Source: Ascidia mentula
Taxonomy: Eukaryota > Chordata > Ascidiacea > Phlebobranchia > Ascidiidae
Reading direction: 5' to 3'
Length of the DNA stretch: 64,000 bases
Assembly (NCBI GenBank): GCA_947561715.1
Contig: OX387202.1
Span: forward strand, 3,534,001-3,598,000
Position numbers and translations under genes: made by a program. Under the pieces are notes generated by a model. It worked only from the letters and a program-made list of their open reading frames with translations, ran no database searches and had not been told where the DNA came from. This document shows, in pieces, positions 32,186 to 47,700 of this stretch (position 1 is its first letter; every line of letters begins with the position of its first letter).

Positions 32186-32450
32186 CGCTCGCTTCTCCCT
32201 GACATATAGGGTAAATCTCTGACATATGAGTAAATCAGCGTTGGGTTTAATAATCAAATCGACGTTTTCATAATTCTGTCCATGTTAGTAATTTTTTACT
32301 TTCAATAATCGTATATATATCGATGGCCGTAAGCCACGCTAGCGATGACTAAGACAGAGAAAGAAGGAAAACGTTGCGCAATTGAAGCAAAGCTCTCATC
32401 GCCTTATTTTACCGATATATGTTGTGATCTAAGGTATGATATTGAGTTTT
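32186..32450 (+). pseudogene. decayed homologue of the membrane-tail exon at 4773-4975
   Basis: Shares gggtttaataatcaa, tatatatatcgatggc and taagccacg with the complement of 4710-4995. The hydrophobic frame is broken by stops. A second frame, MTKTEKEGKRCAIEAKLSS, follows and ends at a donor-like AAG|GTATGA near 32434; it may be chance. Confidence 0.4.
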
Positions 32451-35280
<2,830 letters not shown>

Positions 35281-36845
35281 ACACATGTGTTAAAATACTC
35301 GTGGAGAGTTATATTCTGAGCCTGTCGACAGGCAGACAGAGGCGAGAAGACGTAAAGAAAGCAATCACATGACAAAAGCCCTTCATAAGAGGTTAATGGC
35401 AATTGTTCACATGGTTAGTTTCACATCTTTTGATCTTCTCTTTTATTTTCGTTGCTTTGTTCAATACTAAATTACGTTGTTTTTGTTTAATATGCTTAGT
35501 GAGCATTAACTTTGTTGAAGGTAGTGCTAGTTGCACTTGAAGTCATTTCGTAACTTTGTGCTTTTGTGTCTCAAATGTCGCTGTCATGTATTTAGAGAAG
35601 AAATAGGAGTTGTTTCGTTTGCCTTATCCCACTACGCAATTCCAGTATATGGAGAAAAAACTTACAAACTTGCCGCGACATTCGGTTTAAGTTGCGGTCG
35701 TGCGATGTAAATTGCCTTTGACATATGAGTAATTGTATTAGGTGAGTGAAAGTATGCACTAAAGCGTATAGGGAATAACGTCGTAACTTATGGATAATTT
35801 AATGAGAATTTGTTCTCGTATATAATCATATTGGTAGTTTGTGTTTGGCAGGAACACTATCTCATGTAAAAATGGGCAAGCGATGTGTCCAATTCCTGTA
35901 GAACAGAAGAATTGACTTAACATTTAAACAATGCTGTGACCTTTATCTTCTTTTCACTTTGTAAGTGTTTATTTTGTTTTAATTTTTTAAGAGTGTTTTG
36001 CGTATTTTTTTGTTTTTCATTGACCACTGTAGTAAAAGTGTATTCTTGCATTGAATACAAGACATTTTCCATTGATTTAAATAGGAGTTTCACAATCTGA
36101 CTTGTAACCCGTAAAATTGCACGTGGCAAGAACAGAATGTCATGTACATAAATTAGAAAACAGTGAAAATCGAATGAATGAATCAATGATAAAAGTCAGA
36201 ATAATAAATGTAAGCGGATGCAACGCAAATTAAAGATGACCCACAGCTGTGCCGAAATTCTGCATTTAAAATTTAATTCATGCAGCTTTTGATTGTGTGT
36301 ACGCCCTTGAAATATTTTGATGTGTTTTGTTGGTTTGGCGCAACTACATGTTACAAACTAGCATAGATGTGTGCTTGTAATTATACAACGCTTCTAATAA
36401 TTCCATACCTTGTTAATTCTCCCGAATGTACCAAGCGCAACGCTAGTTTCAGCTTAAATCATGCAAATTACTTGGTTGGGGCATTAAATGATTCGCTGGG
36501 TACAAATTTCCTAAAATAACAATAATGTCAAATATAGTACACAAAGGTCAAAACAATTTAGCCGTAACAAAACGTTTTAGAAACAAATTGTTACAATTTT
36601 AAATTATGTGTGCAAGAAATGCGCACATTAATAAAAATCCCTGTGTTGCCAGAAAACTTGTAATTCAAGTTTTGCAAGTATATGCTCAGGGACGGTAACT
36701 GGATCTCCAGCGGACAAAACAGAAGAAAAAGATTCGTTGTGTATAGGTTAAAATAAACGCCAAACCCGGTGGAAACCGGGGCAATTTCAGCTTTCTGCAA
36801 AGATATGTAATTAAGGCAAGCGCCATTAATATTCTTTTTTTTCAA
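35281..36845. other. no gene recognised
   Basis: AT-rich, with short ORFs of low complexity (35917-36186 minus is rich in Lys, Phe, Leu). The start, 35410-35470, resembles 30905-30965 (gatcttctnttttattttcgt type), so it is still zinc-finger flank. Beyond that nothing is supported. Confidence 0.45.
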
Positions 36846-39158
36846 TGAGACTAATCAGGGGCTTATTATGATCAGTTTCCATAATAAACTTTATTCCAAT
36901 CAAATATTCACGAAACTTTTCACACGACAAAGCTAATGCCAAAGCTTCTTTCTCAATTTGAGCGTACCTCTGTTCTGTTTTCGTTAGCGCTCGTGATGCG
37001 TAAGCTACTGGACGAAAGTTACCGTTTCTACGCTGTAATAAAACATCCCCGAATCCATACGATGATGAATCAGCAGAAACGACAGTTTCAGCCTGAGGAT
37101 CATAATGTTGAAGAACGTTAGCGCTCGTGAGAAGATCTTTTTCTGCCTTAAAAGATTCTTCATGTGTACGAAGCCACTGTCATGGTTCATCCTTCTGTAA
37201 CAGTCCACACAACGGTTTAGATATGTCTGCCAAACGAGGAACAAATTTAGCGAGTTGATTTGCTGAACCCAAAAACCTGCGCAATCCCGCTATACCGTCA
37301 GGAGGTTTCATGGACACTGCTGCTTCTATTTTTGAAGGATCTGGATAAATACCATTTTCATCAATGATATGACCCAAGAAACCGATTCTTTTTGCAGAAA
37401 AAATACACTGATCTGCATTGAACGTTACTCCAGCCTGCTGCTGTAGGCGCGAAAACACTTCTATCAACGCTCGTCGTGATGTATCTGAGTGTCTCCAAAA
37501 TCGAGAATGTCGTCCATGTGGCACAAAACTCCCTGAAGTGAGACCAATATTTGTGACATTTGTTTTTGAAAATGTTCTGGAGCAGATGTTATACCGAAAG
37601 GTAATCTATTAAAACAGAACCTCCCCACAGGTGTTATGAAAGTGGTGAGCAATCGAGATTTTTTTGAGAGTAAAATTTTTAGTTCGGTTGTTACTTTACC
37701 ATGTAAAGGAAGTGGCACTCTGCGAGGTGAAGTTAGACAAAATGGTTTTGCTGAATTTATGAGTTTTATATCATAAGTGGGTGTCAATTTTCCAAGTCCC
37801 GAAAAAATCTTGGGGTATAAATCAGTAAACTTACTTTCAGATTTTACTGCACAAAGAGACTTGAGAATATTGAGAGACTCTATAGCCGGCCAACCAAGTG
37901 GTGATTGCCGTAATCCCTTGACAACGTAAATACCATGTAACGAAGAAATACCTTCATGTTCCAATTTGGCTAAGAATTTTCCTTTCAGCGAAAGTCGAAC
38001 ACTTCACTGCAAGGTAGCAATTCCGGGGCATCCAAGAAGTTATGTAGTTGAACAGGAATGGCAGTTACATCCGCACCTGTGTCTATACGGAAGTTGATTC
38101 TTGTGCCATTAACAGAAACAGAAAAGTTATTTTTAGGTCTACCTGACATAGCGGTACAAATATACACCTGTCCCAAATACAAAGACAACTTATTTTCTTC
38201 TATTAAATGAAGCGATTTGCTTTTCCATGCCGACAGGAAATAACCGCGCGTGTTACACGTGTGACATGTAGCATTGCGCGCTCGACGGAATAGTCTTGGG
38301 TGAGCCTTCGCGTTTCCATACCACTGGCATCTTCCCTCGGGCTTCATTCCAGTGTTTGATTGGCGCTTGCGTTGAACTCACTGAACGTCGGCATAAGAAT
38401 GAGATGTGCGACGCAGTTCCACCTGCTGCTTTTTCGCAATCTCAGTGTTTCTGGCCATATTCACTGCTTATTCAAAGTTAGATTAGGATCTAGTTGCAAT
38501 CGCTCAGACAAACTTTTATCAAGCAACCCAACCACAATATGATCTCTTATCATTTCTTTTAGTTCGCCATAATTGCAGCTTTCGGCTAGTGAAAATAGTG
38601 AAGTAATAAATTCATCAATAGTTTCTCTAGGTCTTTGCGGACGTGAATTAAACTGGCATCGTTCATAAATTACATTCCTACGAACATCAAAGTGTTCATC
38701 GAACTTTCTTTTTGCAATGTCGTACGTTTTAACTTCGTCACCAGATAAACCAAAAGAGTTTAGAATATCATCGGCCTTATCGCCGAGAAGGTATATTAGT
38801 GTATCAGTTTGCTTTTTCTTTGATTCGTCAGACAATTTAGACACTGATCTGTAGCGTTCAAACTTGCGAAAAAAAATCATGTCCTCCAGCTTTCCGGCTT
38901 GTTGAAATCAAAGCATTCCGGCGGTGATATCTGGAAAGCCATACTCTTCTTTCTCTTAAATAGTGGACGAGGCAAATATATTGAGGTCCAGCTTATGACA
39001 CCATGTATGGTTGTAGTTTATTACACAACATAAACAGAACGGAACAGCGGGCACACTAACGTAAGTTGCAATAGAATGCCCTTGATGGCACAGGGGAACA
39101 CTTATATAGGAGGGGGTCACGTGACACTACCACGTTGTATAATGCGAAACACACTGCA
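36846..39158 (-). mobile_element. second Ty3/gypsy element, truncated fossil
   Basis: Minus strand, a different lineage from the first. In element order: a possible short LTR (39004-39158); a gag-like region (38880-38461; IFFRKFERYRSVSKLSDES); a protease region (38347-37985; NFRIDTGADVTAIPV); a reverse-transcriptase region (37964-37180; FNRLPFGITSAPEHFQ, HMDDILDFG, IGFLGHIIDENGI, LRRFLGSANQLAKF); and the start of RNase H to about 36850. The RT resembles the K02A2.6-type group. Integrase and the other LTR are missing. It is broken in several places and older than the element at 7932. Confidence 0.88.
39004..39158 (-). repeat. possible 5' LTR of the truncated Ty3/gypsy element
   Basis: About 155 bp from TGTATGG to CACTGCA, next to a primer-site-like TGGTGTCATAAGC (minus strand, ending at 39003). 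A TATATAAG box lies in the element's direction near 39105. The second LTR is not present for comparison. Confidence 0.45.
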
Positions 39159-39162
39159 AATA

Positions 39163-39320
39163 TAGCGTTGGGCCTGGTTAGCCCAGGGTCGTGAGTTCAA
39201 ACCTCACCGGGAGCTTGATTTTTCAAATCTTGCTCCGATTTGTCAGAAAAAAGTGGCTGATCCAGCTAGGTTACAATGCCTGGGCTGCCAAGCCTGCAAA
39301 CCTAATGATCACGATACGTT
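39163..39320 (+). mobile_element. tRNA-Thr-derived SINE, copy 1 (5'-truncated)
   Basis: Starts within the tRNA-like head (agcgttgggcctggttagccc), then the T-arm (gtgagttcaaacctcac), cgggagc, and a body ttgatttttcaaatctt ... cctgggctgccaagcctgc shared with copy 2. The first ~20 bases of the tRNA part are missing. It abuts the end of the possible LTR. Confidence 0.75.
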
Positions 39321-39507
39321 AGCTGTGATCGCCAAGCAAGGATCTGCTCAGTTTGGAGAATCTGCCAATCATGCCATTGCATAACATATTACTGCGTTAT
39401 CTGATATGGTGGTAGAGATCCAATACGTATATGTGAACGTTGCCTGACAAGTTGTGCGCTTGCGCACCAGTGTACCTTGGCCACAACATACTCCGTCAAA
39501 CCACTGA

Positions 39508-39690
39508 GCTCATGTAGCTCAGTTAGTAGAGCGTTGGGCTTGGTTAGCCCAGGGTCGTGAGTTTAAACCTCACCGGGAGCTTGATTTTTCAAATCTTTTA
39601 TTTTTTTTTTTCCAAAAAATCTTTTAGGAAAAAGTGGTTGATCGAGCTTGGCTGCAATGCCTGGGCTGCCAAGCCTGCAAACCTGGTTAC
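39508..39690 (+). mobile_element. tRNA-Thr-derived SINE, copy 2
   Basis: 39508-39580 folds as a tRNA: acceptor GCTCATG/CGGGAGC, D-arm GCTCAGTTAGTAGAGC, anticodon stem TGGGC/GCCCA with loop TTGGTTA (anticodon GGT, Thr), and T-arm GTGAG/CTCAC. This gives pol III A- and B-box promoters. The body to about 39690 (aaaaagtggttgatcgagctt, cctgggctgccaagcctgc) is shared with copy 1, so it is a SINE and not a plain tRNA gene. One acceptor pair is mismatched and the T-loop has TTTAAAC. Confidence 0.8.
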
Positions 39691-41094
39691 GATCATTTCA
39701 TAGTTTAATCACCTTAAATACAACATTTTCAAATGTAGTCCCAAGAACGAAAGTAGAACTTGATAATTAAGTTCAATTAAAAATAACCAAATGTATTAGC
39801 TTAGAATTCGACTGTGCCTAGCGCCCTTATTATGATAATCTGGGAAAGAGAGCAGTAAGTACGAGAAGCAAAAAGGAGACCTTACAAGTGCACAGTTTGT
39901 TTGAAAGAACAAAATGCGCATGATCGAATTCATAACATGTTAATTTTTTTTCTTAACGTCGTGTTCCACCGGTTGTGTACGTTTTAACGTTTATAATTCA
40001 CCTGACGCTTTGCATTACTTCCAGGTCTGGGTGATAGCAGTGGTTGGTGTTCTTTTTTGTGCTCTGAGTGTGATCATGATCGTGGTCGATTGGACGAAGT
40101 GAAATATTTTTTGTTGTTTGAGAGCAAATTTGATGAAGCGTCCGAAGATCGCAGAGCTCCACCATCAGACAAAAAACTGGGGCGTTTTGCATAAATTTCG
40201 TTAGTATTTCCTCTTGTTACTATAAGACGGCTCTTCTGGCAAAAGTAGTTGCTCTGTTTATGCAGCACCAGCAATGAATTATTTCCACTTGTGCTACAAG
40301 TATGGCTTTCGTGAGATGTTCCTGTTACAATTTAATTCGCCATTCATTCAAACCCTTTGCAAATTGGAAAAAAGTTCAGCGCCAAATTGGATTAATTTTG
40401 ACTGTTCGCGTGATTTATGTCGTTCGGTCTTGCCCTCTTTTTTGTTGCTTTAGTTAAAAGCTTGATTCTTGGCATCGTTAAGCCTGTACATACGGCAAAA
40501 GTTTATTTTTATGATTGTGTAAGTTATGTAAGGATAACCTAATAAATTTCCCTGATTTCAGAAGTTATTCGTATCTTTTTTCCACGACGTAAAGCCAACT
40601 GAAATAGCAAAGACATTTTAAAGAGTCCAACATTTTGATTTGTTGTCAGTTTTGAAAGGTGTGTAGTGGAACTCAGCAATAGAAAAAGTAATTTTCTAGT
40701 GAATTAAAAATGTGAGCGGTATAATGTGTGAACAAAATTCATGCAAAAAATATTCTCGAGAGAAGTGCAGTCAAAGACTTTAAAAATGTAAGCGCTTTTT
40801 GCCACTCCACATAAAATTGACCTCCAATGAATCCTTAACATGTTCCATCTAAAATTAGTCCTAAAGATTCTTGCCCTATAGAGAGATGCAAACCGTCTCT
40901 GTCGACAGACTGCCATTGATTTTGAGCAAAGACGAGACAATAACGTTTGCTGAAATAAAGACTTGCCCCAGGCAATTTGGGAGCTTGTAGCAAGGTTAAA
41001 CTGTGGTAAACACTGCTGTCTAACCAAGGGACGATTAAAATGAGTCGTGTGCAACCAGAGCCGAAAATATATTTGTCTCAGGCGAGTATTTATA
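39691..41094. other. no gene recognised, apart from a zinc-finger scrap
   Basis: AT-rich. At 39887-39950 the plus strand reads PYKCTVCLKEQ ... HDRIHN, a collapsed C2H2 finger related to the nearby ZNF units. The remaining short ORFs, including 40704-41054 minus, have no likeness to known families. Confidence 0.5.
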
Positions 41095-42400
41095 TTTAGG
41101 TTTTGTGTCCACCTTAGACTCGGTTTTGCTTTGTCGTTTACGCCGATGACGTCACTCTAGAGGTGGCTCATCGGCATTCCCTCACCAACTTTTGACTCTA
41201 AATGCGTCCTCCATACTTTTACCCAAAATTTCATATCTTGCTGAAACTTACCCCTTACCACCCCAACAACGAAAACGGATCGACGGCATTGTGGTAAAGT
41301 TCGTCGTCGGCCCAAACAATCCCACATTGCCAATTAACATCCTGGCAGCCCGTCGTAACCATGGTGGTTACGTCGCGGCAAACATTCCACTCTACTCTGG
41401 CCAATCACTTCTCTATTCTATCAAGCAACATTACAATCACCGCCTTTTGGAATCCCAAGTACTCCGCAGCTTTCCTTCATAGAATATGATCTTGGACTTC
41501 CCCTCAGTAAACTCTTCAACCTTCGTACTAGAAATTCCCTCCCACACGCAACAACACCTTCTCCCCACTATTTATACATTCTCGACCTTCTTAAACATTT
41601 AAAACTTACCGAAACTGAACTCATGACCCCAAAACTCAAGCACCTAATAACCGAATTATTGACGAATCCACTGTACCCCAACATTTCAACGATTGGTCTT
41701 AAATCCACCATCCTATTTTCCCGAACTACTTTAAAACTTGTAATAATCGCCTTACCCTCAAAATCCTCCCGTTAAAATGTCAACAGACCTATTTTCCCCT
41801 GGATCAACAATCCCACTGCTACCTTTGCAATTCCTCCTTCGAAACCTTTTCTCACCTCTTTAACAACCGTCGATCCATTCAACGTCTTCTCATCCTAATT
41901 ACAAAAGATTTTTCGAACTTTAACTAACTCAACACCTTTACACATCGCCCTTCCACAACTTCACAACACAACACCATACACAAAAACACTAGCAGCATTC
42001 CTTAACACCTCACTTACACACACTAATTGGAAAACACGGAACAGAATAAACACGACCCATCAACGACATTTCCCGGCATTTGGTTTCATCCTTCAAAACC
42101 TCTGTACACTTTAAGCTAGCTATCCAACAAAACAGGGGCAACCCCTTTCTCGAGGAAGTCTTGGCCGGTGTTGTTAACGCCACACCCAACAAATGAGACG
42201 CAGATTCCGCGCTCTAGCGCCCACTCCAGGATGACACCCCCAAAAAAACTTTCTCCACGTTATTACAACCTTGTGTTTTTCGTCTTTTCTTTAAGATTGT
42301 ACATATTGTAATTTGCAACTACATGAATATTTAAGGCAAATACATCTCCCGGCAATAAGCCAAAACTATTGGCAAACTCTCTCCTCAGCGCACATCTGTG
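41095..42400 (+). mobile_element. L1/Tx1-type LINE, 3' end of ORF2, degenerate
   Basis: At 41128-41165 the plus strand reads VVYADDVTLEVAHRHSL, the reverse-transcriptase YADD motif. A deletion and frameshift then lead to 41192-41482 (LNASSILLPKISYLAETYPL, FVVGPNNPTLPINILAARRN, HGGYVAANIPLYSGQSLL), the C-terminal region of L1/Tx1 ORF2. Near 41800-41870 a CCHC-like knuckle (CYLCNSSFETFSHLF) follows. The rest is 3' end. Several stops and frame shifts; not functional. The 5' part, including the endonuclease, is absent. Confidence 0.8.
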
Positions 42401-42504
42401 GACTTTAATGTAAGAGTCATTTGACCGATTTTGTGTCAGTGATCGTCAACTCCTTTTTTTGTACTTGTACTTAATGTCTTGTTGTTTATTTGTCGTTAAT
42501 TTTG

Positions 42505-44763
42505 TTCCAAGTATTTTACGTCCCAATAGGGTTTATTTTCAGGATTATGTATCTTATAGTTTCGGCATACACGCTTACGCCCACTCTCAATACTCCGCTC
42601 CAGTGTTTAAACCTTGTAGTGACGATTTTCATATGTTTTGCCACTTTGACATGTTTTTTTCGCTAGTCATTTTCTTTCTTGTCCTGAAGCACTTGGTGAT
42701 CTTTTCTGTCTATTTTGTTTTCGGGAAAACAAATTCTATAACCATAGAAATCACAACCAGCGATAAAGTTGTCAGTCCCACTCATGGCAATTCAACTTGT
42801 GATTTGTAATTTCAATATTATTTCATAATTATTTCGACCCAATCATGACGACGTCACCGTGTAACATGAAATATTTCAACCGGCTTCGTACATACTGTTG
42901 TCAACCCTTTTATCCTTAGACTGCATATCTTTTAACATTGTTATCTGTCTAATTTTATTTATTGTACATTTGATTCAATTTATTTCTTCTTCGATTATTA
43001 TTTTATGAACACAGTTCCTTGTATGTCTGCGGCAAGTCAGTTGAGGCCTGTGATGTCACAATTGCTTATTGTTACGTTCCAATTACTGCTATTGTTTCAC
43101 TGTCGCTCCGTTTTGAAAAAGAAACAAACCCTGAATTGGGATCGAAAAGAAATTCGTATTTTGAGATCTTGTCGGAAAATTCTGGTTTTTAACATGGCCT
43201 GAAACTGACGTCACGACCCTTGGTTTTTGGTGGCTTGAAATTCTATTTATCGAGTAGTTTATTTCGGGTTCAGGAATTAATTCTACAAAACTTCACTCTC
43301 TCCATGCCATCTACATTCTGCTATGGAATGCAACCGGCAGACGCATCAGACGCGTCTGTGTCCTCCACAAACTGCTGTGTTAAGTTTGGTTATTACACAA
43401 GAATGTATAAGGTCTAACCTTGGGTGGTGGCAAGAAATGATTTGTAAAGGAAAGCCAAAGCTAGTATGCTACTCATGCCGAAGCAAATGTTTCAAACACC
43501 ACTGTGTTCATCATCAGGGCCAAGTAAGAATAAGTTGCAGCAAGGTGTGTGCAGAGGTAGGCAGGTAACCGAATGGACAAAAACAACCACACAACTGAAA
43601 CACATCACGTGACAGACGCCACTCGAAGGCCCACGGCCGTGACGTCATCATTTGGGCTGCAATGAGGACCTGGGTGTCGACAAGAAACCTTGTTGCACAA
43701 TTTACGCTCACATAAAAACCTTTCCCATAAGTCGGTGAAATGGCGCCGCGATATTCGCGAATTTCTGTAAATATTTGTGGTGAATTGGCGTGACTGCATT
43801 TTTGGGGTTTATCAGAGAAAGTCAAACTGAACTGAATCAAATTTACTGACATCCTCGAATTAGAAATCAACTGTCAAATCTGATGGATCAATGTTTATAT
43901 TCACATGGATTATCAACATAAAGCATGGAAACGGTTGCATGCGATATTACAACAACGACATGATATCCAAGGAATGCTGATAAAACGGAATATGTTGTCA
44001 ATATCTAACTGACACGTTGACATAATTCTATGGAAGAAGTGGCATCCGAAACACACAAAATGTAATAATAAGTAGTGTCGACGTCATATTTGCAATTATT
44101 ACGTTGTGTTTTTCTGGCATCAACCGTTTTTTTGATTAACGTCGGATAATAATCACGCTGTAAACCAAGTTCAACTCATTTACGGCGAACGTGCTATTCG
44201 TTCGTTGACACTTCCAGCAACAAGCGGCCTTTTCAAATGAGTCACGTGGTAATCAAAACTCAAATAACCCGGTATGCATTTTCTATATAGGCCACATGTC
44301 TTTTTGCGTAAAAATGATACGAAGGGACAGAGGACAAAGGACATATAGGACAGAGACTTTTTGTACGCGTGGTTTGTAACGTGTTATTGTTAACCCTCGT
44401 GCGCTTGTTTATTATGTTTTAAACTGATCGATTGACTGTGGGTTTAATAGCAGCCTTTTTATCAGGAGTCAGATATATGGCAGCGTTATTGTATGTGTAG
44501 ACGTGTTCAGTAACGCCCGACAAATACCATGATAATAACAAAAATGCAGAAAGGTGACGTTTTCTCTACTAACACAAAAATTAAAAGGATTTGTGTAATC
44601 ATTCGGTTTGGTATAATTGTTTTCGTGTTATTTACGATTTAAAGCCTTTATCAAAACAGGTGAAAGTATTTACAATGTCTGCCAATAATTGCAAATCAAC
44701 ACAACGTTGCTATGGTAACTAACGACGCAATGTTAATTTTCGTCACTTAAACCTCCCCAACAA
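42505..44763. other. 3' flank of gene B (duplication block B)
   Basis: Aligns with 54830-57108 over almost its whole length, and in part with 16300-16600/33880-34350 and 18300-18660. It contains the exon-like unit at 43010-43195. Otherwise no gene is supported. Confidence 0.75.
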
Positions 44764-47700
44764 TTATTCGCATTTCACTTTCATTTTAGAACTCATTATT
44801 CCGCCCCATGAGTTCTGCCAAGTGGACCAACTCATAGTGTTGTCTTTAGTAGAATTTCTTGACCACGGACCATTGAGGATGGCATGTGAACAACCACGTT
44901 GCCACCAAGCTCCACCATCAGTCACTGCACAATTGCCTCTTGACCACCTGCAATTATAATTACGTCGGTTGTCAACAACTCTGTGTAACAACTTATTTAA
45001 ACTCAGTTAAAACTTGTGTTTAACTAAAACTTTAACGCAACCCCCTGTTTCAGAGCAATTGATTTTTACAATTGTTGATTTAGGGTAGGCGGTTAACTTT
45101 GTCAACGAAAATCAACTATTTGAAGAAATGGATTTTATCTTTTTTGACACAACTCGATTTGCTTCGTTAGTAAAACAGAAATATAATCAGACACGTGGTA
45201 TCATTATTACTCACAAATTATTGTCACTGTTGCGAGTTGAAAATCTCATCCCGTTTAGATTCTGCCCGCTTGTCATGGCATCTCCTATGTTCCCCGAATA
45301 TCCGGATATAGTAATTGTGTAAGAACTTCCTTCATCGCCAATGCTGAAAGTACTGAAAACAACAATGTCATAATGTTTAATTTAATGCAAAGTTATTTAA
45401 ATAACAACGGGTAATTTGTTGTTTTCAATCAATTCGCTTACATTGGTTTGTTTCTCAAGGGAATGATTGTTTGAAAATAAAACCCTTTATGACGTAATAA
45501 ACGACATGTGTCATAAATTGTGTTGTGTTGTGTGGGATAATTATTTGTCAACTAAGCAATAAACACAGAGTGGGATTAGAAGTTTTGAGAAGGAAACTCA
45601 GATATTTTTCAACTTTAAGTTCACAAACGACTGGAGGTCCATTTTTAAGCAACCTGAAACCTGTTCCATTTAAATAAGATGTCAATCAAGCATACGATGC
45701 TGACATTCCAAGATGTCGCCTAAGGCAGTGGTTTTTAACCTTTTTTTTATCTCATTTCCCCATTCCAGTGTAAACGGAATCCTTATTTCCCACTGGTATT
45801 TACATTTTTTAATAAGAATTTAATTATTGTATTTTCGCTATATCTGTTATACTTTTTTAACTTTTTCTACCGCATGGCATTACCAATTACCAATACCGTA
45901 TTTATTCGAATGTAAGCCGCCCTCGATTGTAAGCCGCATGCGACGGTGTTCAAAAATTAATATAAGCCGCCCTCGAATGTAAGCCGCACGTTAATGTTAA
46001 AGACAAACTTAGGTGCCCTACAACAATAATTGTCAACAAATCTGTATAGTTTTAAATTGTCAGATACGCTTACAACCTTGGGCGATAAAACATACTGGTA
46101 CGATGGAGCGAGTTGATGGTAAATTTCATTAAAAAGCAGAGCGCAGACAAAATATCGGCGTGACATAAAATAATGTAAGCCGCCCTGGAATATAAGCCGC
46201 CCTCGATTGTAAGCCGCAAAAACGGTAGGTTAAAAAACTTTATAAGTCGCGACTTACAATCGAGTAAATACGGTAAGTGTACAACACACAGTGAATACAG
46301 ATCAATATATTTCTTTTCCGACTACTTTTGTGTATTTGGGTGCCGACTAATTATCCACCTACAACTCAAAATTTCCAACCGGATAAGAACCACTGGCCTA
46401 AGGAATTAACTCTGCAGGCCAATGCACCCATTTTCTTGCATAGAGACCCAACAATATCCAATCAACCACGCAACAACCAGTAGCTAACCCAGGGGTGGGC
46501 AAAGAGAACAAAGAGTGTTTACACTATACAACTTATACACTGACAATCAAGTTGTGCCAGCGTCTTACACGTCGAGATTACGGGATTTTTGTTGCCTCAT
46601 TCAAAACATTGGGAGCAGAGCATGTTGGGCAGAAAATCGAAATTTCAAACCCTGGATTATGCGGGTGTTAGCTGGAGAATATAATCATCTTTTTTTCCAA
46701 TATATCGATGCGGGACACAGCACTAATATTCACTGGATTGCTGCCATCAATTGTCAAACGGTTTGGTCGTGGTTAATTTCGCTTGAACTGTCATCCAGAT
46801 GCCTACGCTTCAAAAGATTTGGAATCAAGGAAAAGAAAATTTTCTGCAGCCACATTCTCTAAGCGCAAAAAGGTGACATTCGACCCAATCCGAGCCCCAC
46901 TGAGCTCGGTCCCGGCAATCCGCGACCAAGCGATCGCGCAAACCTCAAGAGCGGTGATGTGGGGTCGTTACGAGTTGATTACCATCCCTATGTGTGTGCG
47001 GTATCTAAACTTTTTGTTTTCATAATTATTCCGAACCGAGTAGATGCATTGAAACACAGCAAGAATATTCTGTGTTGCTTCAAACTTAAATCCCGAATTT
47101 TGTGAATCTGACGAAATAAGGAGGGTATTTCCCTAATGTCTTTTAAGATTTTGTTAGTTATGACGACCTGGCAGCATCGGGTAAATTATCGTTGGAACAA
47201 AGGCATTAAATTGAAAACGTTAAATAAGTCATAGTCTTACCTATACTCGGCAAAACCTTGACCTCCGGAAAAATCCTGAAGTTCAACACGAAGGCGACAT
47301 CTTGTGGACGCACTGGAGATTTGATGCAGTTTCTCCAAACCTGATAAAATTTGTTGGTTGTAATAATATTGCTGAAAACACTGGAATTTAAATTGGATTA
47401 ACTGATACTGTTATATTGGCACTAGGATTGTTACGAAGCTTGCTTAAAACGTTTTGCTTGATAGGCCTGTATATTTAACTCGGTGTGCGCAAGTTGTAAC
47501 AATCAGTACATGGTCAGTAGATGCATTAAATTTAAAACCAACTATTATTCAAAATTTAACAGCAGTTGTAAGTTTGTATTTAAACTTGTAAGACGTTTAG
47601 TTAAGGATTGCTTTATTGGAATACAAACCCATCCAAAATTCTTTTGTTAGATCCCCAAACCCATTTTTGTAATCCACCCAATCACTATCGAAACTCAAAG

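Noticed and set aside
39508-39580. Functional tRNA-Thr gene
   Set aside because: The fold is good, but a second copy shares the same non-tRNA body downstream, and there is an acceptor mismatch; a SINE head explains it better.
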